Shown here one piece after another: positions 7,370 to 12,644 of a stretch of DNA of 12,644 nucleotides. Under the pieces are notes generated by a model. That model did no database searches and was not told where the DNA came from. It saw only the letters and a program-made list of their open reading frames with translations. This DNA comes from CAZNVB01 sp964651495 (GTDB lineage Bacteria; Acidobacteriota; Aminicenantia; Aminicenantales; UBA8522), in assembly GCA_964651495.1 (NCBI GenBank), contig CAZYWP010000095.1, positions 1-12,644 on the forward strand. Direction: 5' to 3'. Position 1 is the stretch's first letter, and each line of letters begins with the position of its first letter. A program made the position numbers and the translations under genes.

Positions 7370-7843
7370 ATGGCTATTATCAGATGGGATCCCTTCAGGG
7401 ATCTGGTAACTCTGAGAGACAGGATGAACCGGCTGTTCGAGGACGCTGTTTCGACCGCCCGCAGCGAAGAGAAAGACATGATCTCGAGCGCCTGGGCTCC
7501 GGCGGTGGACATCTATGAGGATGAAAGCCAGCTCGTGCTGTCCGCTGAAGTTCCCGGAATCGAGGAAAAAGATATCGAGATCAAGGTTGAAGATAACACT
7601 CTGAGCATCCGGGGCGATAGGAAGATGGAGAAGGAAACAAAGGAAGAGAATTACCACCGTATCGAGAGGGCCTACGGCAGTTTCTACCGGTCGTTTTCTC
7701 TTCCCAATTACATCGACCAGGAAAGCATCCGGGCAGAGCATGAGAACGGCGTTCTCAAGATTACCCTGCCCAAGAAGCTCGAGCTCAAACCGCGGCAGGT
7801 CCGGATCCTCAAGCCGACTTCCGAAGAGAAAGCGAAGAAGTAA
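7370..7843 (+). CDS. Small heat-shock protein (Hsp20/alpha-crystallin family)
   Basis: Small heat-shock proteins are ATP-independent holdases that bind unfolding proteins and pass them to DnaK-type refolding machines. This 157-residue protein has the short N-terminal arm (IRWDPFRDLVTLRDRMNRLF), an alpha-crystallin domain at about 42-135 with its signature GVLKITLPK (127-135), and a C-terminal V-R-I (144-146), which fits the I/V-X-I/V oligomer-docking motif. The start is firm: AGGAGG at 7358-7363, six bases before ATG. It has its own promoter and converges on comF, with 21 bases between the stop codons and no clear terminator. A functional link with the J-domain protein at 3339-4790 is possible but rests only on proximity. 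Confidence 0.96.
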   Translation: MAIIRWDPFRDLVTLRDRMNRLFEDAVSTARSEEKDMISSAWAPAVDIYEDESQLVLSAEVPGIEEKDIEIKVEDNTLSIRGDRKMEKETKEENYHRIERAYGSFYRSFSLPNYIDQESIRAEHENGVLKITLPKKLELKPRQVRILKPTSEEKAKK

Positions 7844-7864
7844 GGTCCGGTTCCCGGCGGGACA

Positions 7865-8641
7865 TCACGCCCGGGCCAGGGTTACCGCCCGGACCTCCGT
7901 CACTCCCGCCTGCTTTAACATCCGGCTGCACTCCCGAATTGTGGACCCGGTGGTATAGACATCGTCCACGAGCAACACCGTCCTCCCTTTGAGGTTCCCT
8001 GCCCGGCGCACGCGATAAGCCCCCCTGACGTTCTGATCTCTTTCCCTCCCTTCCAGGGTCGTCTGGGGAAGGGTGTTCCTGATTTTGACCAGCCGCCTGT
8101 TCAGGAGTTCGATCTTCCTGGTGCGGGCGATCCGAGCCGCCAGGACTTCCGCCTGATTGAACCCCCGCGTCTTCAGTTTTTTCCGATGGAGAGGAACGGG
8201 GATGACCGCGTCCAGCCCCAGCCAGAGATCGTCCTCCGCGGCCAGCGACCGGCAGAGGAAATCGCCCAGGTCCAAGCCCAGGATCTCAAACCCATGGTAC
8301 TTGAAGAGAAGAATCATATCCTTCACAGGCCCAGAGTACCGGGCACAGGAGCGGTGCCGGGCAAAGGGGGGCCTGTGGTCCAGGCACTCCAGGCAGAGAT
8401 GGGGCTCGCCGGCCCCGTCGAAAAAGCGTCCGCAGCTCGGGCAGAAGGCCTCCCTCGACGGCCGCAGTTTTTCCCGGCAGTTCCGGCAGATGACCCGCTC
8501 GCCCGGTCGCTCAAGGAAGGAATGGCAGAGCTCGCACGAGGAGGGAAAGAGGAGAACCTCAGGAAGTTTGCCCCAGGCTCCCAGACGCCCGCGCAGGGCG
8601 TCCGTCAGGCGCCCGCTTCTTCTTCTCTCTTCTGCTGGCAA
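7865..8641 (-). CDS. comF: ComF-family phosphoribosyltransferase-like protein
   Basis: ComF/GntX-family proteins combine a zinc-ribbon N terminus with a type I phosphoribosyltransferase fold; some are needed for DNA uptake in natural competence, but the biochemical role is unresolved. From the chosen start the protein has 258 residues, with four CxxC pairs at C36/C39, C52/C55, C67/C70 and C83/C86, and the PRPP-binding motif VDDVYTTGST (225-234). The start is uncertain. No ATG or GTG lies in frame between the dksA stop and the first cysteine. I give TTG at 8641, which overlaps dksA by 37 bases. An ATG at 8704 would overlap by 100 bases, and a CTG at 8608, overlapping the dksA stop, is also possible. 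Family similarity begins only near residue 30. It is the last gene of the rlmH-dksA-comF unit. Confidence 0.85.
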   Translation of the reverse strand: MPAEERRRSGRLTDALRGRLGAWGKLPEVLLFPSSCELCHSFLERPGERVICRNCREKLRPSREAFCPSCGRFFDGAGEPHLCLECLDHRPPFARHRSCARYSGPVKDMILLFKYHGFEILGLDLGDFLCRSLAAEDDLWLGLDAVIPVPLHRKKLKTRGFNQAEVLAARIARTRKIELLNRRLVKIRNTLPQTTLEGRERDQNVRGAYRVRRAGNLKGRTVLLVDDVYTTGSTIRECSRMLKQAGVTEVRAVTLARA

Positions 8642-8982
8642 TCGATGCAGTAAGGGGTCCAGGGCAGGGCGGCCAACCGCTTTTTGCCGATGGCCTTGGT
8701 GCACATCTGGCAGATGCCGAACTCTTTGGTCTTCAGCCGGCGCAGCGCTTCATCGATCAGGCCGAGATGATTCCGCTCGGCATCGGAGAGGCTGAGCAAA
8801 AACTCTTTGGTATAAGAGCTCTCGGCCTTATCGACGATATCCTGGGCGATGTCGGACTCGATTTCCATGCTCTCACTATAAAATTGGCTCAATTTCTTGA
8901 TGATTTTTTCTTTCTGCAACAAGAGGCTCTTCCGATAAGCATATTTCTCTTTTCTGGTCAACACGTCCCCCTTATTTGGCAT
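8605..8982 (-). CDS. DksA/TraR-family zinc-finger transcription regulator
   Basis: DksA-family proteins insert a coiled coil into the secondary channel of RNA polymerase and, with ppGpp, adjust transcription of rRNA and amino acid genes. This 125-residue protein has a predicted long coiled coil (about 10-85) and a four-cysteine zinc finger (C91, C94, C112, C115). The coiled-coil tip carries D48-I-V-D51-K-A53, which fits the DxxDxA motif that E. coli DksA needs for activity, so a true DksA-like role is plausible. It is shorter than E. coli DksA (151 residues), mostly at the N terminus. The ATG overlaps the end of rlmH by 11 bases and has AGGA upstream, so the two are probably coupled. Confidence 0.9.
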   Translation of the reverse strand: MPNKGDVLTRKEKYAYRKSLLLQKEKIIKKLSQFYSESMEIESDIAQDIVDKAESSYTKEFLLSLSDAERNHLGLIDEALRRLKTKEFGICQMCTKAIGKKRLAALPWTPYCIDCQQKREEEAGA

Positions 8983-9439
8983 ATCGTTTTCCTTTCTGAA
9001 TAGTTAAGGCGCGGTAAACCTGCTCGAGCAAAACCACCCGGCAGAGCTCGTGAGAGAGTGTCAGACGGGACACAGACAGCAGATGATCCGCCCGCTTCAG
9101 GATTCTCTCGCCCAGGCCGGCGAACCCTCCGACGACAAAGGCGACCCCGCGGGAAGAGGACATCTGCTTCTCCAGAAATCGAGCAAAATCGGCCGAGTTC
9201 ATCTCCCGTCCCCGATCCGACAGGCAGACGATAAATTCATCCCGGAGGTGCCTCTCCATATTCCTCGCTTCAATATCCATGATTTTCTCGGCATAGCGGT
9301 CTGCCAGCCCCCTGGCCTCCTTCGCCTCGGCAAGGTCACAGGGCTCGAACTGGCGAATCCTCGCCAGGTAAAACTCCTCCAGCGCCCGGAGGTCTCTGTT
9401 CTTCGTCTTTCCGGGCCAGACGATTTTCAGGCGCGTCAA
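8972..9439 (-). CDS. rlmH: 23S rRNA (pseudouridine1915-N3)-methyltransferase RlmH
   Basis: RlmH is a SPOUT-class methyltransferase that modifies pseudouridine 1915 in helix 69 of 23S rRNA on assembled 70S ribosomes. The protein has the normal length of 155 residues. It shows the SAM-binding knot with FVVGGFAGLG, then LLSVSRLTLSHE and the C-terminal EQVYRALTIQKG. The tail ends Y-A-K instead of the usual Y-H-K/R, so a conserved histidine is replaced by alanine. The start is TTG at 9439, giving MTRLKIVWPG, in line with family N termini. AGGGAG at 9451-9456 is 11 bases away, a rather long spacing. It opens the operon with dksA and comF. Confidence 0.93.
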   Translation of the reverse strand: MTRLKIVWPGKTKNRDLRALEEFYLARIRQFEPCDLAEAKEARGLADRYAEKIMDIEARNMERHLRDEFIVCLSDRGREMNSADFARFLEKQMSSSRGVAFVVGGFAGLGERILKRADHLLSVSRLTLSHELCRVVLLEQVYRALTIQKGKRYAK

Positions 9440-9479
9440 CGGATTGCGCTCTCCCTGTCAATCTCAAAAGAGCCCATAA

Positions 9480-9508
9480 TAAATAATGATTTGCCGGCCA
9501 AATGTCAA
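9480..9508 (-). promoter_or_regulatory. Promoter of rlmH-dksA-comF
   Basis: On the minus strand TTGACA (9508-9503) is followed after 17 bases by TATTTA (9485-9480). The start of transcription would be near 9474, giving a leader of about 35 bases. An inverted repeat with arms ATTTG/CAAAT (9489-9503) occupies the spacer and could bind a regulator. It sits just downstream of the terminator of the preceding operon, which supports an independent transcript. Confidence 0.5.
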
Positions 9509-9520
9509 TACAAATTTATG

Positions 9521-9545
9521 GAAAATTCCCCCGGCCGGGGGAAAA
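9521..9545 (-). terminator. Intrinsic terminator after rsfS
   Basis: On the minus strand a perfect hairpin with a seven-base stem (TTCCCCC paired with GGGGGAA) and the four-base loop GGCC is followed by TTTT. The palindrome spans 9526-9543. It lies about 35 bases beyond the rsfS stop and ends the rplU-rpmA-obg-nadD-rsfS transcript. On the plus strand no T run follows, so it works in one direction. Confidence 0.7.
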
Positions 9546-9580
9546 GGCGAATTCTCTCCCAGGGCCCTTCCTGCTCCGGG

Positions 9581-9964
9581 CTACGAGGTCTCCGCGAAAG
9601 CCACCCGCGGGGCGTCTCCCCAGAGCTTTTCCAGCAAGTAATACTCCCGCGCCTGCTTCGAGAACACGTGGACGATGAAGCTTCCGTAATCCATCAGGAT
9701 CCACTCGGCCAGCTCCTTCCCTTCCACTCCGATCGGGGTCAGCCTGTCCTTTTTCAGCTCCTGGGCGATGCCTTCAAAGATGGCCGCGTTCTGCCGGGAG
9801 GAATTCCCCGTCATGATGACGAAGAAATCCGTGAAAGAGGCCAGTTCTCTGAGGTCGAGGACAAGAATGCCCTCCGCTTTCTTGGCCTGGCTGGCCTTGA
9901 CCGAGAGCTTGATCTCGGGAGGCATGCTCCTCTTGGTGAGCTTTCGTGTTTTGACTTCTGCCAT
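9581..9964 (-). CDS. rsfS: Ribosome silencing factor RsfS (Iojap family)
   Basis: RsfS binds protein L14 on the large subunit and blocks joining with the 30S subunit when nutrients are scarce. The 127-residue protein shows the family core: TDFFVIMTGNSSRQNAAI (45-62), EGKELAEWILMDYG (81-94) and a C-terminal segment with REYYLLEKLWGDAP. The first 15-20 residues are a basic extension rich in Lys and Arg. The start at ATG 9964 is supported by AGGAG at 9973-9969. Only one base separates it from the nadD stop, and nadD-rsfS is a widely conserved pair. Confidence 0.96.
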   Translation of the reverse strand: MAEVKTRKLTKRSMPPEIKLSVKASQAKKAEGILVLDLRELASFTDFFVIMTGNSSRQNAAIFEGIAQELKKDRLTPIGVEGKELAEWILMDYGSFIVHVFSKQAREYYLLEKLWGDAPRVAFAETS

Positions 9965-9965
9965 C

Positions 9966-10625
9966 TTACTCCTGATACAATCGGCGTTTTTTTATATAGG
10001 CCTCCACGGCCTCCGGGACGAGCCCCCGGAGGGGAAGCCCCTGTTTGATCCGGCGACGGATGTCCGTCGAGGAAATATCCAGAGCATGAATCGGCACAAT
10101 GAATATGCGGAACCGTTCAAGAAAATCGTCCCCAGCCGGCATCCCGCCTCGCAGGGAGTAAATCCAGCCGGCGTACCGGTCGTCCAGCACGGACCTGGCA
10201 GCGGCCAGCCGGAATCCCGGCCGGCTGATGACGATAAAATGGCACTGTCCGAGCACTTCCCGATAAGACCGCCAGGTCTCAATTTCGAGGAAAGCGTCGA
10301 TGCCGAGGAGGAAAAAGACCCAGGCGTCCGGATGAGCGGCCTTGACCTTCCCCAGGGTGACGATGGAGTACGATTTTTCCCTGGCCTCGATCTCGACCGC
10401 CGAGGCCACGAACCGGGGATGGCCGGCGACGGCCAGTTCGACCATGGCAAACCGGTCCTTCGGGGAGGCGACCTCAGCCGTCTTCTTATGGGGAGGAATA
10501 TAGGACGGGATGAACAGGACCCGGCTTAAGCCCGTTTTCCGGAGCACTTCGGCCGCGGCCTTCAGGTGGCCCAGGTGCACTGGGTTGAATGTCCCGCCCA
10601 GGAGCCCGATACGTTCCCTGCTCAT
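9966..10625 (-). CDS. nadD: Nicotinate-nucleotide adenylyltransferase NadD
   Basis: NadD transfers AMP from ATP to nicotinate mononucleotide, forming deamido-NAD, the substrate of NadE. The protein has 219 residues, a usual length. It has the nucleotidyltransferase motif GGTFNPVHLGH (10-20), the IPPHKK loop (43-48), GID (108-110) and the second signature ISSTDIR (184-190). The ATG lies three bases after the obg stop. The ribosome-binding site is weak, so translation is probably coupled to obg. With nadE and ligA it gives the window two NAD-making genes and one NAD-consuming gene. Confidence 0.97.
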   Translation of the reverse strand: MSRERIGLLGGTFNPVHLGHLKAAAEVLRKTGLSRVLFIPSYIPPHKKTAEVASPKDRFAMVELAVAGHPRFVASAVEIEAREKSYSIVTLGKVKAAHPDAWVFFLLGIDAFLEIETWRSYREVLGQCHFIVISRPGFRLAAARSVLDDRYAGWIYSLRGGMPAGDDFLERFRIFIVPIHALDISSTDIRRRIKQGLPLRGLVPEAVEAYIKKRRLYQE

Positions 10626-10628
10626 CGC

Positions 10629-11645
10629 CTACTTGTTTTTCTCCTCGAGACCGGCCAGGATTCCGGCCGCGGCGCTGACCAGTTCTTTGAGCCCTTTTCC
10701 CTTGAGCGCCGAGATGGGGAAGAATGGGAGCTTTCTCCGCGAGGCCAGCCGCCGCAAGGCCTCCAGCCCTTTCCGGCCGTCCTGGAGCAGGTCGATTTTA
10801 TTGGCCGCCAGGATCTGCGGCCGCTCGACCAGTTGCGGGCTGTAGGACTCGAGTTCCGCCATGACCACCTTGAAGTCCTTGACAGGATCGCGGCCGGAAT
10901 AGGGGGAAACGTCGATGATGTGGATCAGGACCCTGGTTCTTTCGATGTGCTTGAGAAACCGGATTCCCAGGCCGTGCCCCTCGTGGGCGCCTTCGATCAG
11001 GCCGGGAATGTCGGCCACGACAAAGCTCCTGTCAGTTCCCACATCCACCACGCCCAGGTACGGGATCAGGGTGGTGAAGGGGTAGTCGGCGATCAGCGGA
11101 CGGGCCGCCGAGATCTTCGTGATCAGGGTGGATTTTCCCACGTTTGGAAACCCGACCAGGCCGACATCGGCGATCAGCTTGAGCTCGAGGACGAGGTCCA
11201 CTTCCTCGCCCAGATATCCCGGCTGCCATTCCCGGGGTGTCCGATGCGTGGGCGTGGCGAAGGAGGCGTTCCCCCGGCCGCCCTTTCCACCCCGGGCGGC
11301 CGGATATCTCTGCCCGGGCTTCAGGAAATCGAACAGGACGGCGCCGTTATCGGCCCTCTTGACGACTGTTCCCAGCGGAACATTCAGCGCCAGATCCCGG
11401 CCCTTTTTCCCGGATCGGTTGTTCCCTTCGCCGTGAGCGCCGTTGCCGGCCAGGTTGATCGGATGGAAGCGAAAATAGGAGAGCGAGGTCAAGCCCTGCT
11501 CGGCCTGCAGAAAAACGCTTCCTCCGTCGCCGCCCCGGCCCCCGTTCGGACCTCCCTTGGGAACACCCCACTCCCGCCGGAAGCTGACGCAGCCGTTGCC
11601 GCCCCGGCCGGCGCGAAGCGTCACTTTGACCTGGTCAATGAACAT
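10629..11645 (-). CDS. obg: GTPase Obg/CgtA, ribosome assembly factor
   Basis: Obg is an essential GTPase that helps large-subunit maturation and links it to the stringent response. The protein has 338 residues. The glycine-rich Obg domain (1-158) is complete. The G domain has G1 GFPNVGKS (165-172), G2 with Thr191/Thr192 in PFTTLIP, G3 DIPG (212-215), G4 NKID (282-285) and G5 around ISALKGKG (311-318). The C-terminal OCT domain found in Gram-positive Obg is absent. The start ATG 11645 matches the family N terminus MFIDQVKV; the nearest GGAGG is about 16 bases away, an unusually long spacing. A 133-base spacer separates it from rpmA. Confidence 0.98.
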   Translation of the reverse strand: MFIDQVKVTLRAGRGGNGCVSFRREWGVPKGGPNGGRGGDGGSVFLQAEQGLTSLSYFRFHPINLAGNGAHGEGNNRSGKKGRDLALNVPLGTVVKRADNGAVLFDFLKPGQRYPAARGGKGGRGNASFATPTHRTPREWQPGYLGEEVDLVLELKLIADVGLVGFPNVGKSTLITKISAARPLIADYPFTTLIPYLGVVDVGTDRSFVVADIPGLIEGAHEGHGLGIRFLKHIERTRVLIHIIDVSPYSGRDPVKDFKVVMAELESYSPQLVERPQILAANKIDLLQDGRKGLEALRRLASRRKLPFFPISALKGKGLKELVSAAAGILAGLEEKNK

Positions 11646-11735
11646 AACGGTTTAGCCGACACCTCCACCGGGGAGACTGAATGAGGAGTCTTTGAATCGA
11701 ATTGAAGCGGACGTCATCCTCGCTCTGGAATGAGG

Positions 11736-11756
11736 CGATCGGGTTTGCCCCGACCG
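11736..11756 (-). other. Hairpin between rpmA and obg
   Basis: In the minus-strand transcript an eight-base stem (CGGTCGGG with CCCGATCG, one G-U pair) closes the five-base loop GCAAA, about 23 bases after the rpmA stop. No U run follows; the U run lies before the hairpin, so it is not a typical terminator. It could be an RNA-processing or stability element. The rest of the 133-base spacer (11646-11778) shows no gene and no convincing promoter. Confidence 0.35.
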
Positions 11757-11778
11757 GAGAAAAATGCGCTCTTTGCCA

Positions 11779-12039
11779 CTACCCCTGTGCCGGAAGGACG
11801 GAGACGAATTTGCCCCGGCTCCCCTTGTCCTCGAATTTGACAATCCCATCTGTCCGGGCAAAAAGCGTATCGTCTTTGGCCCGGCTCACGTTAAACCCCG
11901 GCTTGAACGGCGTCCCTCTCTGCCGGACGAGGATCGAACCGGTGTGGACCATCTGTCCGCTGAACCTCTTGACACCCAGCCTCTTGCCGCTGCTGTCCCT
12001 GCCGTTGCGGGCGCTTCCGCCTGATTTTTTATGGGCCAT
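11779..12039 (-). CDS. rpmA: Large-subunit ribosomal protein L27
   Basis: L27 reaches with its N terminus into the peptidyl-transferase centre. The 86-residue sequence is typical, with MAHKKSGGSARNGRDS at the start, then RLGVKRFSGQ and GSILVRQRGTPFKPG. It begins directly with the mature N terminus, so it has no leader peptide of the Firmicutes type. Consistently, no Prp protease gene lies between it and rplU. AGGAG precedes the ATG by about eight bases. It lies 12 bases after rplU. Confidence 0.98.
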   Translation of the reverse strand: MAHKKSGGSARNGRDSSGKRLGVKRFSGQMVHTGSILVRQRGTPFKPGFNVSRAKDDTLFARTDGIVKFEDKGSRGKFVSVLPAQG

Positions 12040-12051
12040 CCTCGTTCTCCT

Positions 12052-12576
12052 TTATTTCGCGGGTTTTTTGGGAGCCGCTTTGGTTTTTTCTTTTTTCTTG
12101 GGTTTGGCCGGCTGGATCTCTTTTCTCTTCGCCTCCCGTTTGGCCGGCTTCTTCTCCGCCGCGGCGGCCGCCTTCTCGACGCTCTCTTTGACCGCCTTCC
12201 GGGGAGCCGCCTCTTCGGCTTTCGCCTCGGTCCCGATCACTTCCTCGGCCGGGACGGCCGTCGAGTCGGGAATGATTTTCTCGATCTTGACCCGGGTCAG
12301 CTCCTGGCGGTGCCCCCGCGTCCGGCGGTATTGTTTGCGCCTTTTCTTCTTGAAAACGATGACCTTCTCGTCTTTGAAGTTCTCGATCACCTCGGCCCTG
12401 ACCAGGGCTTTCTCGACCAGGGGCGTCCCGATCACGGTCTCCTCTTCCGAGCCGACGAGGAGAACCTGACTGAAGTGGAATTTCTCCCTGGCCGCGGCCG
12501 GAAGCTTCTCCACGTCGAGGATGTCTCCTTCCTGGACTCTGTACTGTTTGCCGCCGGTCTTGATGATAGCGAACAT
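12052..12576 (-). CDS. rplU: Large-subunit ribosomal protein L21 with long charged C-terminal tail
   Basis: L21 binds 23S rRNA in the large subunit. Residues 1-102 are a complete, ordinary L21 (MFAIIKTGGKQYRV at the start; KKKRRKQYRRTRGHRQ at 77-91). Residues 103-174 are an extra tail not present in the approximately 103-residue E. coli protein, made almost wholly of Ala, Lys, Glu and Pro, first mixed acidic/basic and then strongly basic (PAKPKKKEK). It is probably disordered and may contact RNA. ATG 12576 has AGGAAG upstream. It is the first gene of the rplU-rpmA-obg-nadD-rsfS operon. Confidence 0.97.
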   Translation of the reverse strand: MFAIIKTGGKQYRVQEGDILDVEKLPAAAREKFHFSQVLLVGSEEETVIGTPLVEKALVRAEVIENFKDEKVIVFKKKRRKQYRRTRGHRQELTRVKIEKIIPDSTAVPAEEVIGTEAKAEEAAPRKAVKESVEKAAAAAEKKPAKREAKRKEIQPAKPKKKEKTKAAPKKPAK

Positions 12577-12608
12577 CGGTCTTCCTTTGGGATAGAAAAT
12601 CAGGGCAT

Positions 12609-12631
12609 AAATTTAACACAGTGTTCAATTT
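12609..12631. promoter_or_regulatory. Dyad operator candidate in the rplU promoter
   Basis: A 23-base dyad centred on 12620 has inner arms AACAC/GTGTT around a single A and outer arms AAATT/AATTT; 10 of 11 base pairs match. It covers the -10 box and most of the spacer, so a bound protein would block the promoter. I do not recognise it as the site of a named regulator. Confidence 0.45.
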
Positions 12632-12638
12632 CTGTCAA
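12610..12638 (-). promoter_or_regulatory. rplU operon promoter
   Basis: On the minus strand TTGACA (12638-12633) is followed after 17 bases by TAAATT (12615-12610). Transcription would start near 12603, with a leader of about 27 bases that carries AAGGAAG before the rplU ATG. Confidence 0.55.
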
Positions 12639-12644
12639 ATGAAC

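Noticed and set aside
7844..7864. Terminator between hsp20 and comF
   Set aside because: Only a small TCCCG-G-CGGGA hairpin is present and no T run follows on either strand.
8642..8704. ComF start at ATG 8704
   Set aside because: This would overlap dksA by 100 bases, encodes no ComF-like sequence there, and has no family support.
9050..11684. Long plus-strand open frames opposite rlmH, rsfS, nadD and obg
   Set aside because: All are antisense shadows of well-recognised genes in GC-rich DNA, with no domain signature.
1..12644. CRISPR array, tRNA/rRNA gene, insertion sequence, phage or toxin-antitoxin genes
   Set aside because: No regularly spaced repeats, no cloverleaf or rRNA-like stretch, no transposase or integrase motifs, and nearly all sequence is accounted for by housekeeping genes.

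Overview
The window looks like an ordinary stretch of chromosome from a fairly GC-rich Gram-negative-type bacterium, perhaps an Acidobacteria/Aminicenantes-like or deltaproteobacteria-like lineage. That placement is inference from the gene order, the PATAN/J-domain/TPR protein, secreted TPR protein, DksA-type regulator and possible sigma-54 site. No marker gene here settles it. No rRNA, tRNA, mobile element, CRISPR array or prophage gene was seen.

Layout. (1) 1-3342, plus strand: a promoter region with a sigma-54-like site and a strong extended -10 promoter, a secreted TPR/coiled-coil protein, then NAD+-dependent DNA ligase ligA. (2) 3339-4790, minus strand: a PATAN (DUF4388)-J domain-TPR protein, converging on ligA so that the two stop codons overlap. 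(3) 4914-7284, plus strand: a tight operon of a nitrilase-type amidase, NAD synthetase nadE and 16S rRNA methyltransferase rsmI. The first two together look like a glutamine-dependent NAD synthetase split into two genes. (4) 7370-7843, plus strand: a small heat-shock protein with its own promoter. (5) 9439-7865, minus strand: rlmH, a dksA/traR-family regulator and comF, overlapping or nearly so. (6) 12576-9581, minus strand: rplU, rpmA, obg, nadD, rsfS, the well-known ribosome-assembly cluster, closed by a good intrinsic terminator at 9521-9545.

How the genes fit together. Two themes recur. One is ribosome assembly and rRNA modification: L21, L27, Obg, RsfS, RlmH and RsmI. The other is NAD: NadD makes deamido-NAD, NadE with its amidase partner makes NAD, and LigA consumes it. 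Protein quality control (Hsp20, J-domain protein) and growth-rate control (DksA family) complete the set.

Nothing here is a clear undescribed system. The points most worth a second look are the PATAN-J-TPR protein, the split NAD synthetase with a possibly leaderless transcript, motif changes in RsmI and RlmH, a long charged tail on L21, the sigma-54-like site at the left edge and a strong dyad inside the rplU promoter.
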